From the NCBI RefSeq assembly GCF_964199755.1, contig NC_133906.1, forward strand, positions 10,664,001 to 10,728,000: a stretch of 64,000 bases of DNA, given 5' to 3'. Of this stretch, positions 10,001-25,000 are shown piece after piece. Source of the stretch: Larus michahellis (lineage: Eukaryota > Chordata > Aves > Charadriiformes > Laridae). A program made the translations under genes and the position numbers. Within the stretch, counting starts at the first letter, position 1; each line of letters opens with the position of its first letter. The notes beneath the pieces were generated by a model. It saw nothing but the letters and a program-made list of their open reading frames with translations, was not told the origin of the DNA and made no database searches.

Positions 10001-13000
10001 GGGGAGGTTTGGGAGTGCCCTTCCTTCTACCTCCAGCGCTGCCCGGGCCCCCCTGGACACTTCACTCCAAAGGGAAGGCATTAACCAGCTGAGCAAAGTC
10101 AAAGCACACAGAAGTTAAGAGCATGCGTGAATGAAGCAGACTCCTGGTCTTCCCAAAGATGGAGAGGGGAAAAGCATCCCAGCACCAACGCTGCCAGCTC
10201 CTTGGAGGAAAAAATCACCAGGCTTTTATCAAAGAAGGAAAAACACCCAAATGCATCCAGCAGCTGCAAAGCAGAGGCTGCCATGGCTCAGAAGTCCATG
10301 CAGGAGAGGCCACCAGTGCAGGCTGATGGCTGGACCAGCTGCTTCTAGCAAGCACAAGGTTATCTGGCAAGAAACTTACTCCTCACACAGAGGAGTAAGA
10401 CACATCCAAGCTTCATGATGCTGAAAGATGCATTTTGTGCATCTGCTTTTGGGCTATATTTCACAGCTTTCTCGACTTGCAAAAGCTTAGGAGGAAGAGA
10501 CAGAGAGACAAACACATCTGCTTTGACACCACATCTGCAGCAAGGAGGCTGGGTCCCCTGGTGCCCCAGGTGGCTGAGCATCGCCCTGATTCCTGGGGCA
10601 GTTTGTGGGGCTCAGTACTTCAATCCCGAAAAAAAATGTCCCGGAGTATAGGTGTCCTCAGGCCCAGTCTTTCACTCTGCGCGCTGCAGGACTGGGGGTG
10701 GGGGCAGAAATAAGCTGCGTTTTATTTTTCTAGCTATAATCTAATGAGGAAGGAGGACTGCTCTGGTGAAGCAGCTGCACTGGCCACTCCAGCAAACGCT
10801 CCTTCACCTCTGCGATGAGCACCACAGGCTGGAGTCCGTCGCAATCGCAATTACAGGATAAGCTACTGGTGAGGTTTAATTACACATTTGAGGCAGAGCA
10901 GGCAGGGCAAAGTGGTGTTTCTGTGTAGCCTTCTCGGCTGCAAAATAATTGGTACCATTCAGAAGAACACGCGAAGGAGCTGCCTGCCCACCGGACTAAC
11001 AATTTCACAGCTTATCGCTGGTGTCTGTTCGGTGTGAGGATGGAGGACCCATCCCCTCGAGCAGGTGCAGCTTAGCTTGGCTGTTAAAACTAAATCAGCT
11101 CCTAGGAGCCTCCAGGAAAGGGCAACACTCTTGTATTTTAAAAGGATTCCCTGTGGTGTAGACTAGTTCAAAACACTCCATCTGACACTGAATTCATTTG
11201 AAATTTCAATGCCGTAAAAGCCACAAAAGGGAAGTCATTCCGTGGCAATCGGCTCGGTTCGCTAACGGGAACAAATTCATCCCCTCTTGCATCCCTCCCC
11301 AAGGAAGATGCTTGTAAATGAGCCAGGCGCCCCCTGAATGCAGCGATCTGCTCAGGGGTAGGGGAGATGCGGCACGTGGTAGCAAGGATCCTGAGCACGC
11401 AGCAGCTCACGCTGTAACCGGGAGCTGGGAAAGAACAGGGGAAGCCAGAACCGGTCACCTTTGCCTCCTCAGTCCCTGGGACCTTGCTGTAAAGCAGCAC
11501 CATGTTTTTCCACACCACAGCAGCATATCTAGCTCAGAAAAAGCTGGGTAAAGTTACATGTAAAGATTTCCATTTATCCCTTCACATGGCTGCTATAATG
11601 CAGGTCTTTCCATCACTGACATCTCTAAAATATATTGCTTTCTGGATCCCCACTGCTGTCAAAAAAAAAAACCAGTTAAAATTTGAGGCACAAAACCAAT
11701 AGTAAATTAGTTTTCTTCGTGTCCCATAGAAATGATCAACTAGGTAGATCACGCATCTTTTCTACGTGATCATGCCTCCGTGGAAAGAGCAACCAGAAGA
11801 GCAAGCCATGGGCCAAAACGCACACTTACCTAGTATTTGCACTTCATGGGTAATTCCATAGACATCTATGAGTGCCCAGAGAGGACCGGAAACTTTAATA
11901 CCACAGTGAAACAATATTGGCTCCTCGTCATTAATACTGTAGAAGACTCTCCCGTGACGGTCAACCCAGAAGGCCAAGATATTGTCTCTCACAGCAAACC
12001 TCTCTGGCAAAGCCTTGGCCCAGTATCCAGGTCGGGTGACTAGGTCCGGGCAGGCGTACTTTGGTATCTCGTCAGAGCTCATCTGCGATGGGTCGTGAAT
12101 GGTGAAGCCGAAGCGAAGGGCCCCGCTCCAGCCGTGGTGCACAGCCACCAGCTTCAGCCTGACCTTCTCGTAGAGGTGGATGGGCCGGTTGGTGAAGGTG
12201 ACGCCGTTGCAGAAACTGTTCCTCCGCGTGGCCTTGCGGGAGTGAGCGTCCAGACGCACGTTCTTGCCTTTGGCTTGGGAGTGGAACCGCGGCGGCTCCG
12301 TGATAGCGAGGACCGAGCGTCTCTCATGGCTGCTGTTGGGCAAACTATAATAGGGACGGCTGGACACGGAGCGGGTCTGGTGGCTTGTGTCTGCAAAAGG
12401 AGAAACCAGCAGCTCCGTCAGTAGTGCTCGACCTGAGCCAGCTCAGCCCGAGCAACTCAACGGGCTGGCCAGGCGTGCTTTGCATTACTCGCTAGGAACC
12501 ACACTATTTAATCTTAAAACGCTGTGCTCGGCCACAACCTGCTCTTTGTTGCACCAATTTGGCCCTCAGCTTTATGCGAATAAAAAGCAAATGTGTCTCC
12601 TGGGGCGAGGGTTAGGCAGCTTCCCTTCTACACCCTGCAAAGCTGGATGGAAACGAACATCCTTTTGTTCCCATCAGACGCATCCTATTGCACTCGGAAA
12701 GGCCTAACGCTTGTGACTGTGGCTCCCAGTTTCCTATTTACAATGCGCGTGCTGTTAAATCACCAGCTGGTGGCCAGAGTCACACCATCTCTGAGAATCA
12801 TGGCTGTTAAGACCAGCTCAAGATGAACGCAGATGTACGATACTGATTTTTTGGGGGACATGCTGCCACTGGCTTCTCTGTCCCTTAATTTTGTAATGAT
12901 GAACGGGAGCTTCTGAACACCACAAATAAACCGAGACATTTAGCAGCTGGAGCACCACCTCTGCATCACCAGACTGTTCTTCCAAAACTTTCAACCCAGC

Positions 13001-16000
13001 TCCTGGTTCAGATATCAGATGCAACTGGCACATTGAGGAACATTTCATCCCGCAAAGCCTTGCCTTTACACAGAACCTCCCATTTGAGCTCAAAGCACTT
13101 TATAAACGATGATTGTTTTCAGCTTCACAGCACCACAGATGGCACAGAAATCCTGCCATCCTCGTTTTACAGATGGGAGAAGGAGAATTTATGGGTGAGA
13201 TCTTGCAGCATTTAAAGTCAATAGCAATTTCGAGACCAATTTCAAGAAAAGCAGATTTGAGGCCTAAAGTGAAGTTCACACAAGCGTGAAGCAGAAATGA
13301 AAAAAAGCCCAACTTTTAATCTTAAGCCTTAGCTATAAGTTCCCCGAGGCAGAGACAATCTTTTTTGCATATCCCTGAACACATCCCGAGGTCCTGCCCC
13401 GGGACCAGGGCTCCCATGACCACCACCACCATCACCACCACGGTGCTACAGGCACTTCAGTCTCCCCATTTCCCACCCACCCCACCTCTCCTCCTCTTTT
13501 CACCTGGCTTTGTGCTTTTTTAAAGCAAAAATGGAAGGCGTCCTGGGTGCTCAAAGCCATCCTGTTAAATATAAAACTGCATCGCAAGCACACATTTGCG
13601 GTGAAATACTTTGCCACGTTTGAAGCTTTAGAAGCCGCCTGCCTGTCCCTTCCTCCAAGCTGCTTCCTCCCTATGTGTAACCCCTGGCTTTGCTTCGTGA
13701 CCAGGGAAGGATTTTCTGACGCTTTCCTCTCTTGGAAGAAAACACCAGAAGATGCCGGGAGCTCAGCTGGGGAAGCTGACAGGAGAGCTGCAGCTGTGAC
13801 ACCTTTTTTGCAAGCAAAACCCTACCAGGCAGGGCAGACAGAGGCTGGGACTTGCGTTTCTGTCTGAAATAACAGATGCTCTAAGCAACCGCTGCCTTTG
13901 TGAACGCAAGAGAAGAGGCTGCAGGCGAGATCTGAACACACGATTAGCCCCTGAAATCGGGCATCTGCAACAGGAGTCAAAGAGCTACAAAGGCATAAAG
14001 CTCCTGTTTGCATCAAGAAAAAAGGTCAGTCCTAAATTTTGACAGGCAAACGCATGAACGAATACAAGGTCTTTTGTATCTCTTCGTTTGTGCTGCACGT
14101 GACAATCGCTGTGCAGCACAAGGTATCGGTTAATCCTGTCGTGCACGAATGTAAATAAATACATCCTTGCCCTTACATCAGCGGGGCGTTTCCCATTTCC
14201 ATGCCAGAGCCATGAAGGCAGAGTCCTGGGGGAGACAGGGAAGAGAGAATCTTCCCCGGGGTGTTAAATCCCCTCGGGGCTGTCCCCCTGCCCGGCACAG
14301 CACCTCCGTGGTCCAGGCTTCCCCACGGCTCTCCCAGGGCAGGAGGGGATTCCCAGGGTCAGCCCTGGCCATACTCTCAGAGGTATGGGTATTTCTCTTG
14401 GGTATTCCCAGGAGAAATCTTATTTCTTTGCCTCCCGAAGAGCTGAAAGGCAGAAGATGGCTGCTTTCAGCACAGAGCCACCCGTTGCTCATGTGGGTGA
14501 TGCTCCATGTGTCTGTCTGCAAATGTTCCCGACAAATGATGCTGCTGCAGAGGAAATACGGGTTGGGGTTTCCATAGCAGAGAGATGCATGAACCCAGCC
14601 AGCACGTAGTGATGGGCGAGTGGCCCTGAGCAATGCAGGGCAAATCCCATGCTTTCCCACACCGGCTCCCCATTTTTTATCCGGATTCACAGCACCTTTG
14701 TGCCCTTCCGCTGGGATGGGGGTTAAGCAAAGCCACGGATGGTGCTGCCGGGCCAGCCGCTGAGGGGTCCTGCAGGACCTGCTGGGCTCAGTGCTGCTCC
14801 TCATCACACCCCTCCTTGCTGGGCAACAGCTCCCCGAGCAGAGAACCCTTCATTTCATAATCCATTGAGCTGCATTGTTTTCTAAAAATAGTTAAAAATT
14901 TCTCCCCTGTGAAAGCGAGCACCCTGGCTTCCATGTCCCCATGTTGGCCAAAAGGAGGAAGGAGGGATGAGAGCTTTTATTCTCCTCTCCACCATCATAA
15001 GAATGCCCTGCTCCCCCCCGCTGTGCAGCACCAGCCCTGCTCCCACATTGACCTGCCGGAGAAAAGACACACATCAAGACACGGTGCTCTCCGGCACGGC
15101 CCCTGGGCAGGTAATTCTCACACTGCTTCGGGAAAGCGCGGAGGACCGAGGCGGGAGTGACAGTGACAGCAGCGCGGCGGAGGGAAGAGCGATGACATGG
15201 GCACTCACTTCAAAGGCAGCTTTGGGTCCACCCTGCCAGAGAGGAACTCGGGGCCGGGGTTTGGCACTTTTTGTTTTGTTTTGGTTTTTTTTAAAAACAG
15301 GAAAGCATATTGTCGCTAAACAATAGGAAATTCTCCAGAAGGAAATGAATGGATAATTTATTTATAACGCCGTTCCCCCCTCGCATGAACACCTGCCGGT
15401 TGCCACCAGGAATAAAGCCTGACATAACCCAAGGCAGGGGAGGCAGAGCTTTCCCACTGAAACGCGCCTGGAGCTGAGCTCGGGCATGTGCTTTACTCAT
15501 TATGTACTGACGGGGACCAGGCAAGTTCAACAGGATGTTTGTGCCTCTGAATTGCCCTAATTTGCGGCTTGGCTTCCACAGTTCGGATCACATTTCAGTC
15601 CCTCTGCTATTTCTCCAAACCCTCCCCTCTCCTGGCTGTGCTTTCCCACCCAAAAGCCCGTCAGTGGGGTAACGACAGACAAGCTCGTGGCAGAAATGCC
15701 ACTCTACCCAAGGGTGCCCGATGCCGTGACAGGCAGCCAAGAGTGACGCCAGCTCTTTTTTTCAGCTATGAGATTCCTACAACGCTTTGAGCAAGTAATT
15801 TCTTCTCTTTAGGCCTCACTTCAACGTCTGGGGGAGAGTAACAGTATTCCTCCACCTTGCAGGAAGCTAAAAGGATTAAAAAATGTAAGGTTCTCAAATA
15901 CATCACTCCATGAGCCTTGTAAGCATGTCAGCAGGCTGGCTAGATCATCCAATGGGACACGAACTCACTGGGTCCCCCTGGGTGATGTCCTAAAGTCCCA

Positions 16001-19000
16001 TCCAGCATTTGGCTTCTTTTCATTCCAGAGTTTTCCATTTTTCATCCCTACTCGCACCAACGGCAAACGTCATGCTCGCAGCATGAGTGCCTCAAACACA
16101 CGAGCGGGGCTTCAGCAAATGTGAAGTAAGCCAGGAAAATGGAAGAAAAAAATGAACTGAAGCTTAAGAACGGGGTAGGGCTCCTCACTGAAACCTGCAA
16201 AAGAAACCCCGGCTGGAAGGCGGCATTTCCATCCTCACGGGCCGCACTGAAACAGATTTGGGTTGTGGGGACCCATGCTCTCAACTGCAAGTTGCTATCG
16301 CACATCGGAAACTTCACCTGCTTTCCAAAAGGGCAGCACGTTTATTTCTTAGGTTATGCTGACCTTTGGAGAGGTATTTTAACAAACATGCACTTTGCAT
16401 TTCAAAAAGGTACGGCAGGCGGACCCTGGACAAATTCCACATATTTATCATGGTTCCAGTTCTAAAAATAAAAAATTTTTTCACCCATTTGTTCACAGCA
16501 TCGGGTTTGCTGTGGCACTGGAATCCCACCGACAGCAGCAGACAAAATTCAGAACAAGAGCCCTCTCCAAGGCTACTGCTCTCCGGGGTGCGGGATGGAG
16601 GGGGCTGATTAGCTGGAGAGTTGACCTTAAGCCAGACTGATCCTGACTTCGCTTGTCCAGACAAGCCAGCCAGGAATAATACCATGGAAAGCCCTAAAAT
16701 GATGGAGAGGAGAATAATGTTCAAGGAGACTGACACTACAGCAGAGACCTAGGACGAGGGCAGCCTGACAGTCGGAGGAGGAGGGCATTGCCCTCCCTGT
16801 GTGCCACGGGTAAATCCACCGTCTGTATTAACTCTACCACCGCTGCACCAAAAGACATTCCCTGGCTCCCACACCCCTTTCCCAAGGACCCCCTGCAAGT
16901 AAATCCATGACAAAAGGCGCGTGGGATGGCAAAGCAGGCGAATTATGGGGCACCGCCAGGTGCCAAACAGGGATGCGCAGTGGATAAAGCAAGGATGTCA
17001 AGGGAACAGAAATTCCTGGGACCGCTACCCCGGGGGTGAGGTACAGCTCACCAGCACGCAGCTGCAGCGTGCGCTCCCCAGGCTCTTCAGAGAACAGGCT
17101 GAAAAGCAGCAGTGAGCAGCCTGAAATCCACCCATGAACGCTCCCTGCACAGGCAAAAGGGAATCCACCTACCATGCCTGCGCCTTATCTTTATGGCTGC
17201 TGCTTTATCAGTAACACTGGGAACCTTTTCCTATTACAGTAGATAGTTAGGTCGCTGCTGCTGCAACAACCCTGTTGAACATTAAACAAGGCGTCTGGAG
17301 AGAGGGGGGCAGGTGGCTTTTGCTTCCAAACAGGAAAATCCCAACAGGTGGGAACAATGGGGTCAAGTTTACTGCATGATGGCGAGCTTGTAGAAACCAC
17401 CCGCGCCGAGCGAAAGTCAATCGCAGCGCGGGGGCCGGTAAAAGCCCGGTCCTCGCCACGCTAATCCCAGTGCATCTTTGCTGCCGGGGAGGATGCGGCC
17501 GCCCGCGGGCACCCGGGCTGGAGCCTTGCCGGAGGCTGGGAGAAGCAGGCTCAGCTGTTACCGCAGATAATAAACGTTAACAGTAATACGAAACAGGATT
17601 CTGCTCCGACGCGATCTTATCTTCTGAGAACAAGAGATAAAAATCTGTTCACATATAAATTTAGTGCGCTGCCTAGACTTTTTTTTTTTTTTTTTAATTT
17701 AAATACAGAAAACGCGTCGGGGAGCTCTGTGTCGCCTATTCTACACTCACCAGTGTGAATTTGTAAAGTTGGGCTACCAAATCCACTATAAGGCTGCTAC
17801 AAAAAATTGGCCTCGTTTCCAAAGGTCCTGCTGGCTCAAGCGCTGGAAAATTCAACTTGACAATTAATAAATACCCCCCATTTGAATTCCCGTGGTTTGC
17901 ATGACCAGCCCAGAGCCCTGCTTTGATGTAAAGGTCTCCTAACCTGAGACAAATTTCCAGGGAGTTAAAAGACCCCACACGGTTCGCGTGCAATAGAGTG
18001 ACACAGACGTGGGGGCTTTAAGGGGAGACTGAAGAGCCTGTAGTGAATCTCAGGAAATGTGACATTTTTGGAGACTAATTTGGGAAGGAGGGGACGAGGA
18101 AAGACAGAAGTTGTTTTTTTCACTACAAAAAGGTTGTGTTGTGGCACTGAGGTAACTCTCGATGCAAATATCTCATGGACATACAACATTTTTCATTGCA
18201 GAACAGTCCAGAAAAATCCCTGGCAGAGAACGGAGATTGACTTTAACTCACAAAATCAAGTTGTGCCTGTCTCCACAAGGATTTTCAGGCGAGAAAACCC
18301 TCTCGCTTCTGTGGGTAATGCTTGAAACCAAACATTTTAGGGGTGATTTTAAAAAAAAATAATACTAAACCCCATTTTTTTTCTAGGCAGAGGCTAATGA
18401 CACATTCTGGTCTTCTAGGCGTTCCTCCATGAAAGCAGAGAGGTATTTGCAAACAGCGTTAGGCAAAATCCTTTTGTTCTGATTTTCTCAAACCAGCAAA
18501 CACGGGCAGTTTCCAGGCTGCTCCATCCCCTGTCTCCCACCATGTCTTCAGGAAATGAGCTCCTGCATCCTTGCTCCTTTCAAATTAAGCCCTCTCCTTG
18601 CAGTAGGGAGCTCACAAGAGTGCCAAGTTCAACCACGTCATTTAAAAGAACGGTTGCCTTGACAGGAAAGCCAACGCCAGGGCTCAGCTCTCCCGGTTAA
18701 CCAAACGTCACATCATGACACCAGCATCGGAGCCAGAAGACGGCAATTGCAGCTGAAACACCAATGTCTCTCTCCAAGATCCACCAGCTGGTTCGAAGCA
18801 GAAAATAAACCACGACAGAAGGCCTGATCCAAGGATGAAAAGTGCCGACAGCAAATTTTCCACGACCTAGAAGTGATCACAGAGCCCCAAAGACCGGGGA
18901 GAGCCAGCGCTCTCCCAGATCAGGCAGGGAAACTCTCCCAACCCACTTCCAGACATTCTGCTTGATTTTGCGTTTTGGAAATGTGGGCACATCTTCAAGC

Positions 19001-22000
19001 CCTCCCCAGCCTCCTTCCACCTGTAACCTGTGGGATAACAGTGACCTATCACTTCTGCATTCCTTGTTGGTGCTTTTCTGTTTCTGTTCGTAGGTCTTCA
19101 GGTCTCTATCTTTGTGCCTACCTGCCACAACACCACCCTGAACAGTCTTCTTGTGTCTTGTACTTTTAAAAGTTTTCAGGCCTTGGTATTACCTCCTCCT
19201 TTTTTTTTTTTTTTCCCTAAACTGAAGATGTTTTGCCTTTAGCTTGGCCATACATTTTCATTTGGTTTAATGAAATAACTCCTTTCATCAGGTGCAAATG
19301 AAAGACCATTTAAACTTAAAAAAAAAAAACTAAAAAGAAAAAAAGCAGAATAGCATTTCCTAATCTGGAAAAAAGGAAAAATATTCTTTAACCTAGAGGG
19401 TTTTTTATTTCCTTGCTCAAGTGAGACAGCCAAGAAACTATGCTCTGGTGGTAAATGAACTCAAACTCAACACAAGGAAAGCCAGTGCATGACCTCGATG
19501 GAGTGGTATTTTCAGAGCAAAGTGGGTAGACCTGACCTAAACCAGTATGGCCTTGTGGACCAGGCTGTGGAAGCAGGGTCCGCTATCAAAACATCTACTG
19601 CTGGGTCTGCAAGCACAGGTAAGTCCACCTACGCCCACCTCCGTCTCCCTGTTCCCCCGTCTCTCTCCTGTTGTGCCTCTGTTCATGCATGAATTTTGCT
19701 GCAAAGCCGGCCCCATCTTTATTACAGGTTTTTAGTTCTCCTGCATATAAATAGCACTAAGAATACACAGAAGCCAGCGATTAAGCATGGGGAAAAAAAT
19801 CTCATCTCCCCCGTATTATTAGCGAATCTGGGTCAATGAGTCTGCAACTCTAGTAACAAATTCTTAGACTTGGTTAATGAGAGACAGAGCGAGAGCGAGG
19901 GGGAGAGAGATGGAGAAAAGGCAGGGTTTGTGCCGTAATCCCTGCTTAAGTCTCTCAGTGCGAGCGATGAAAGCAGCTGCGTGATAGATGAGGAGCTTTG
20001 GAAATGGTACAGCTTATTGTAATCCGTTATACGGCTTCGACACCCAAGTCCACTGGCTCGTGTCAGTCAGAAGGCCACGCTCCCGAGCCAAAGAGCTTCG
20101 AAAGATGTCAGGGATTTGAAAGTCATAAAAGATGGGACGCAAAACTAGATGAAACTTTTGGCTACTGGCTAATGATAAAAACATCTTGTCAAAAATAATC
20201 AGCCAGCCGCTCTTGCTATAGCTCTTATCGGGAATTTCTGGACTACGTTCTCCCTAATATGCTGCATGTGCAACACGTATGATTTCATACACCAGGAGAG
20301 CAAACCTGTGCCTCTTACTTGATGTATTATGTTTTTGCAAAATTGTTACCTGCTTTAGAAAGTTAAGTTTAACTTGGGGAGAGCAGAGGGCTGCTCAGCT
20401 CACTCTATCTTCTGGTCCTAATCTCGGAGTCCATAGCACAGTTTTGGGAGGTGATCAAAAGCAATGAGAAGTAAGCAGTTGACATCTGTTTAAGCAACTC
20501 CACAAATGGTTTCTGAGGACTGCTAGCTTGGGAGACTAAACATTTGCCAAATCTAAATGCTCAGCTCGTCAGTCAGTGATTAAAATGGGTATTTTGGTGA
20601 CTTATTATTTTCATTGTTTTCTAGAAACACACAACGAAGCGCACGATAAAGCAGAGAGCACTAAAAGATGTAACACTTCAGGCTGGAAAGACTTGTCTGG
20701 AGGAATGAACTCAGCTGGAGACCCAAAGATGGGAGGAAAAGAGCAGAGATGTGGACAAAACCCCTCATGTTCTCTGGGGCGGTTGGGTTCTGCTTTGATT
20801 TACTAAATTCATACAGAAACGGGGTCCAATTTCCAAGGATTTACAATGCTAACCTTTTTTTTTTTTTTCAATGGCTGTTACTTTGGGCAGGTCTGAAGCC
20901 CCCTACCATCTTCTGATGCATCAATTTTTTTAAATCAGGTATGCTGTGCTCACTGCAAGTTAAACCCCACTCAGAAGGGCAACATCCAAGGATCCCATTT
21001 CAACAATGACTCTGCTGTTACGTCAAGCACCATCTTCCTCGTGCTCTCCCTTTTTCCACAGCCTGACACAAGGACAGTCTCACAGCACATGCATCAGGGC
21101 AGCTTTTTCTCTAATGGCTGCTCCTACAATCATTAGAGGAGAAGGACTTCGTCTGCAGTGGTTTTAGTGTTCTACAGCATGGCTCTAACATGGATTTTCA
21201 CGGCATCAAGACAGACATAGATATACTCTTAATTTCCCCCTCCTCCCTGCTCCAGGCCAGTAGCGTTCACTGCTGCAGCAGAGACCGCAGACACAGCCTA
21301 AGAGCAACCAAAGACACCCAAAAAACGTGCTGTGTTCATGAGTGCTGCTGGTCCATGGAGGCCTGAGGCCACCACACAGCTCTTGCTTTGAGGCGGGGAG
21401 GGACCCCGTTGATTTGTCTGCAGGACACCCACCATACATTCCTGGTTAATCACACCACACAGGAAAGATCCTAGTTATGTCCTAGAGTATTTTTCACAGA
21501 TTAAAAAACAAATCTGGGTTTCCCTCCTCGCCCCCAGTTCTTCTCCATCCTTTAATTCTTAACTTCCAAGAACAACTTGCCCCCTACAGACAGCACAAAC
21601 AGCTCAGGATTGTTTTTCGGAGCAATGCTTTATGTTTAAAAAGCACCGTTCTGAACCGGTGTTTTCCTTTTCCAATCCCGAATGTGACTGGCTGAAGAGC
21701 TGCAAGAACATGAGAGCGGCATAATCACTGACATTGAAAAGGTCCATGGCCTCACCCTCTCCCACCACTGCCAGAGGAGCATGTAACGAACATTAATGCA
21801 AATAGACTCCCTGTTTCCATTGAACAACTTTTCTTCTGCCCAGCTGCACCAAGTCATCTGCACTGGGGATTTATAAATAGTGACCATGTCATTCCAATGT
21901 TAATGGCTTTTAATGAAATCAGAGAATGAAATGCATTCCCTTTTAATATCCTCAGAGCAGCAATTTTATTCCATCCCCTGGTTTCAATGCAGGGCTTATG

Positions 22001-25000
22001 GAAAGAGTGCTGGAGCTTGGCACATCCTTCCCACAGCCTGTCAATGTGTCGCTTCCAGCACAGACAGGAACAAAACGAGGGAAAGAATTTTGTTGTCTCC
22101 CTGATGCAGGAAACCCACCCATCCCCTACAGACAGGCAGCGTCACGGCACTGCACCAGGAGGGCAGCTTGTGAAACAGGGAGAGAAAAAAAAAGGTTTGA
22201 AAAGTAATAGTGGTAATTTAGCCTGGCTTTCGATGCATTGTTCTCTGAAAACACCCTAAAAGCCAGCGTTTATGTTGTCTTCGTCCCTCTGAATTGGGAC
22301 CGCAGACAATTTATACTTACGCCCTTCCCACCTCCAAAAAGCACGTGTGGAGAAGGGCCAGCACACAAGATGTGCTGTCAGAGCCCCCTCGGTCTGTGCC
22401 TGTGCCGCCCCGTCCCACGCCACAGCTGAGCGGCGCCGCGGGAGACTCAGGTGGGGTGCGGGATGCTGGGGCCCTGAAGCGTCATGAGCTGAGTCTGCTT
22501 TCCACGCTCCGTCAAAACGCAGGAAAACTCTCCCGTAAATGCAGGAATTGTGCAGCGCCAGGACTACAGAGGAAGAAAAGCTGGAGATGAAGGGTGACAG
22601 CAGCACTCAGAGCGATGCTACAGGCGCGCAGAGGAGAGCCTGGCCATTCATTTCTGCCTCCGACTTTTTCCATGAAAACGTTATGATAAAAGGAACGAAC
22701 CTGCTATTTTTCTTTGCCTCAAATTTGTTACAGAAGCCTCTTTCGTCTTTATCTCCTCTCTTCATAGTGGTTCTAAGGGTCTCTTTTTTTTTTTCTTCCT
22801 AATTACAACTTCTCTATACTCAGAGGACAGGACAGAATTCAGCTTAAAAGAAAAAACTGTGGAGCTCTTTCAGTCCAAACAGGGATGGATAACCAGAGAG
22901 CTGTTACATTTAACAATGGCACCCATACAGGGCTTTTGATCTGTCCTAACGGAGCTGCAAAACCACAGGGAAAGGGAAAAAAAAAGTCTCTAGGAAGACG
23001 TTCTTTCCAGCAAGCCCCGCTCCCAACTTGGTGCAGCATTTTTAAATGTTGTCCGCAGTTCCTTTTATATTTACACACAGTTTAAACAGTGATCTGGCAG
23101 CGAGAGGGGAAAATGCTTTGGGAGGAACGCATGGCTGAGGAAGCTAAATAAAGAAGTGGCCAGGTCTTCAATCATCCTATATTTTATATATACAAAGGCT
23201 GCGATCCCACTAAGCTTTTCCGAAACAATATGTAAAGAATCCAAAACAGGGCAAAGGAATGGGAATAACTGGTTATAATTAAATACGGGGTGGGGGGAAA
23301 GCACAGCTCTTCCACTCTGCCAGGCTAGTTTCCCTGGAGGCATGGCAAAGCAGACAGGGATTTGTGGGGCTGGGAACTGTAATGGGTTATGGGTAACTCC
23401 TCAGGAGCTGTGTCCAGCCTGCCCTGGGTGGGCCGGTGCCCGAGGCCAACACCCTCCCAGCCCGGAGATTTTAAATGAATTTCATACTGGGCAAACTCTC
23501 GTTCCAAGTGATCTGAAGGGCTGTTGACTTCACTCAACTCACGGACAGCCCAACCTGTACAACAATATCACGTTTCCTTGGCTGGTTTAGTTGATGTTTG
23601 GACAAGCAGGTCATAGCTTTTTCTAAATACAGTACATCTTCAGAAACAAAGCCAAAAATCTTTAAAAGAAAAAAAAAAAAAAAAAAAAAAAGAGTGTTCT
23701 TTGCTGGTCCAGAAACTGAGGAAAATGTTCCACTAAAAAAGGATGCATCCTTTCTTCCTCGGTTGAAATTTTTTTAAAAATGCATAGTTTTCTGCGAAGC
23801 TATGAAGCCAGTCTGAGAGGCAGGTGGTTGTGCAACACTTGGCTGCTGCATGGCTGAGCTGTGAGATCCTTTTCCGTGATATTTACAGGAATTAATAAGA
23901 GGAAACAAGAGCCACTTCAAGACATTAAACCGTCCAAACAAAAGAAAATACAGTCATACCATTACTGGACACACAATGACCTCAGCCCCTTTCTTCATCT
24001 CAACTGTCTTCAATTATTTCAACACAAAAAGGATTTAAGCAAGAGAGGTTTATTTTTAAGCCTCCGTGTCAATCTTCTTAACGCCAGTGGGATTTGATCC
24101 CAGCACACCTAAGTCAACACCAACATTTTTCTCCCTTTACTCTCCCTTTGTGGCTCCCCAGCCAAGAGACGATAAAGGCAGGTGAACCGAAGAAATCTGG
24201 AGATGAGAGACAATTCCTTGCATTGTTGAAGATAAAATGCCAGCTTTTTTTGGCCAGAGAAAGGCCAAAGCCTTTTTTTGCTGCTCCCTCCCCTGGAGGA
24301 AGGAATCGCTCCCAAGAGAAGGGGTGAATGTGTGAACTACACAGCAAGCAAACACCGCAATCTCAGCAGGGATCGCCCACGGTCGCCTGCCTCCCAGGGC
24401 AGGGCCAGGCAATATAAAGTCCTGAGTTTCATCATGTCTTCCCACCTTTTTAAGATGGAGCTCGGACCATCGTTCAGCAGAGCACGCTTGGTCAATGCCT
24501 TCAAAACAGTTTACCACGGAACTGCAGGCTGTTGTTATTTTTTATGCATTTTTTATTGTTTATATATTCTTTATAGTCTTACTTTTTTTTTTTATTCTTC
24601 ACAAATCATTTACACCTCTAAAACCCCACTGTATGGTCAAATAGCACACTCCTTAGTAACTACAGAATCGGAAATTTTAGAAATCCCACATGAAACAATA
24701 TAAACAGCTGTCTAAAACCTCCCGTTTCCACCCAGATGGCTCTTGTTTCAATTAACCAAATCAAACTTTAATTCAGAGTCACTCACTGGCCTTGTTTGGA
24801 TTTACTTGGAAAAACACACCTATAAATCACACATTAAAAACTGTGGAGGGAAAGAATTTGTTTCTCTTTGGGTGGTTCTTTTGGTTATTATTTTTTTTTT
24901 GGTAGAACGAAATTTTATTACCAGCCAAAAAATATACAATTACATGTTGACAGCTTAGAGCCTCTGGTGGTTCTGGCCACAATAAAACACAGGCAGCGGC

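Noticed and set aside
14178..14807. 209-codon minus-strand frame in intron 1
   Set aside because: Low-information composition with no fit to the NEURL1B family, and it is not needed to complete the protein.
16314..16736. 140-codon minus-strand frame with a hydrophobic start
   Set aside because: The opening looks like a signal peptide, but the rest resembles no protein and no flanking splice sites fit NEURL1B. It is probably a chance frame in intron 1.
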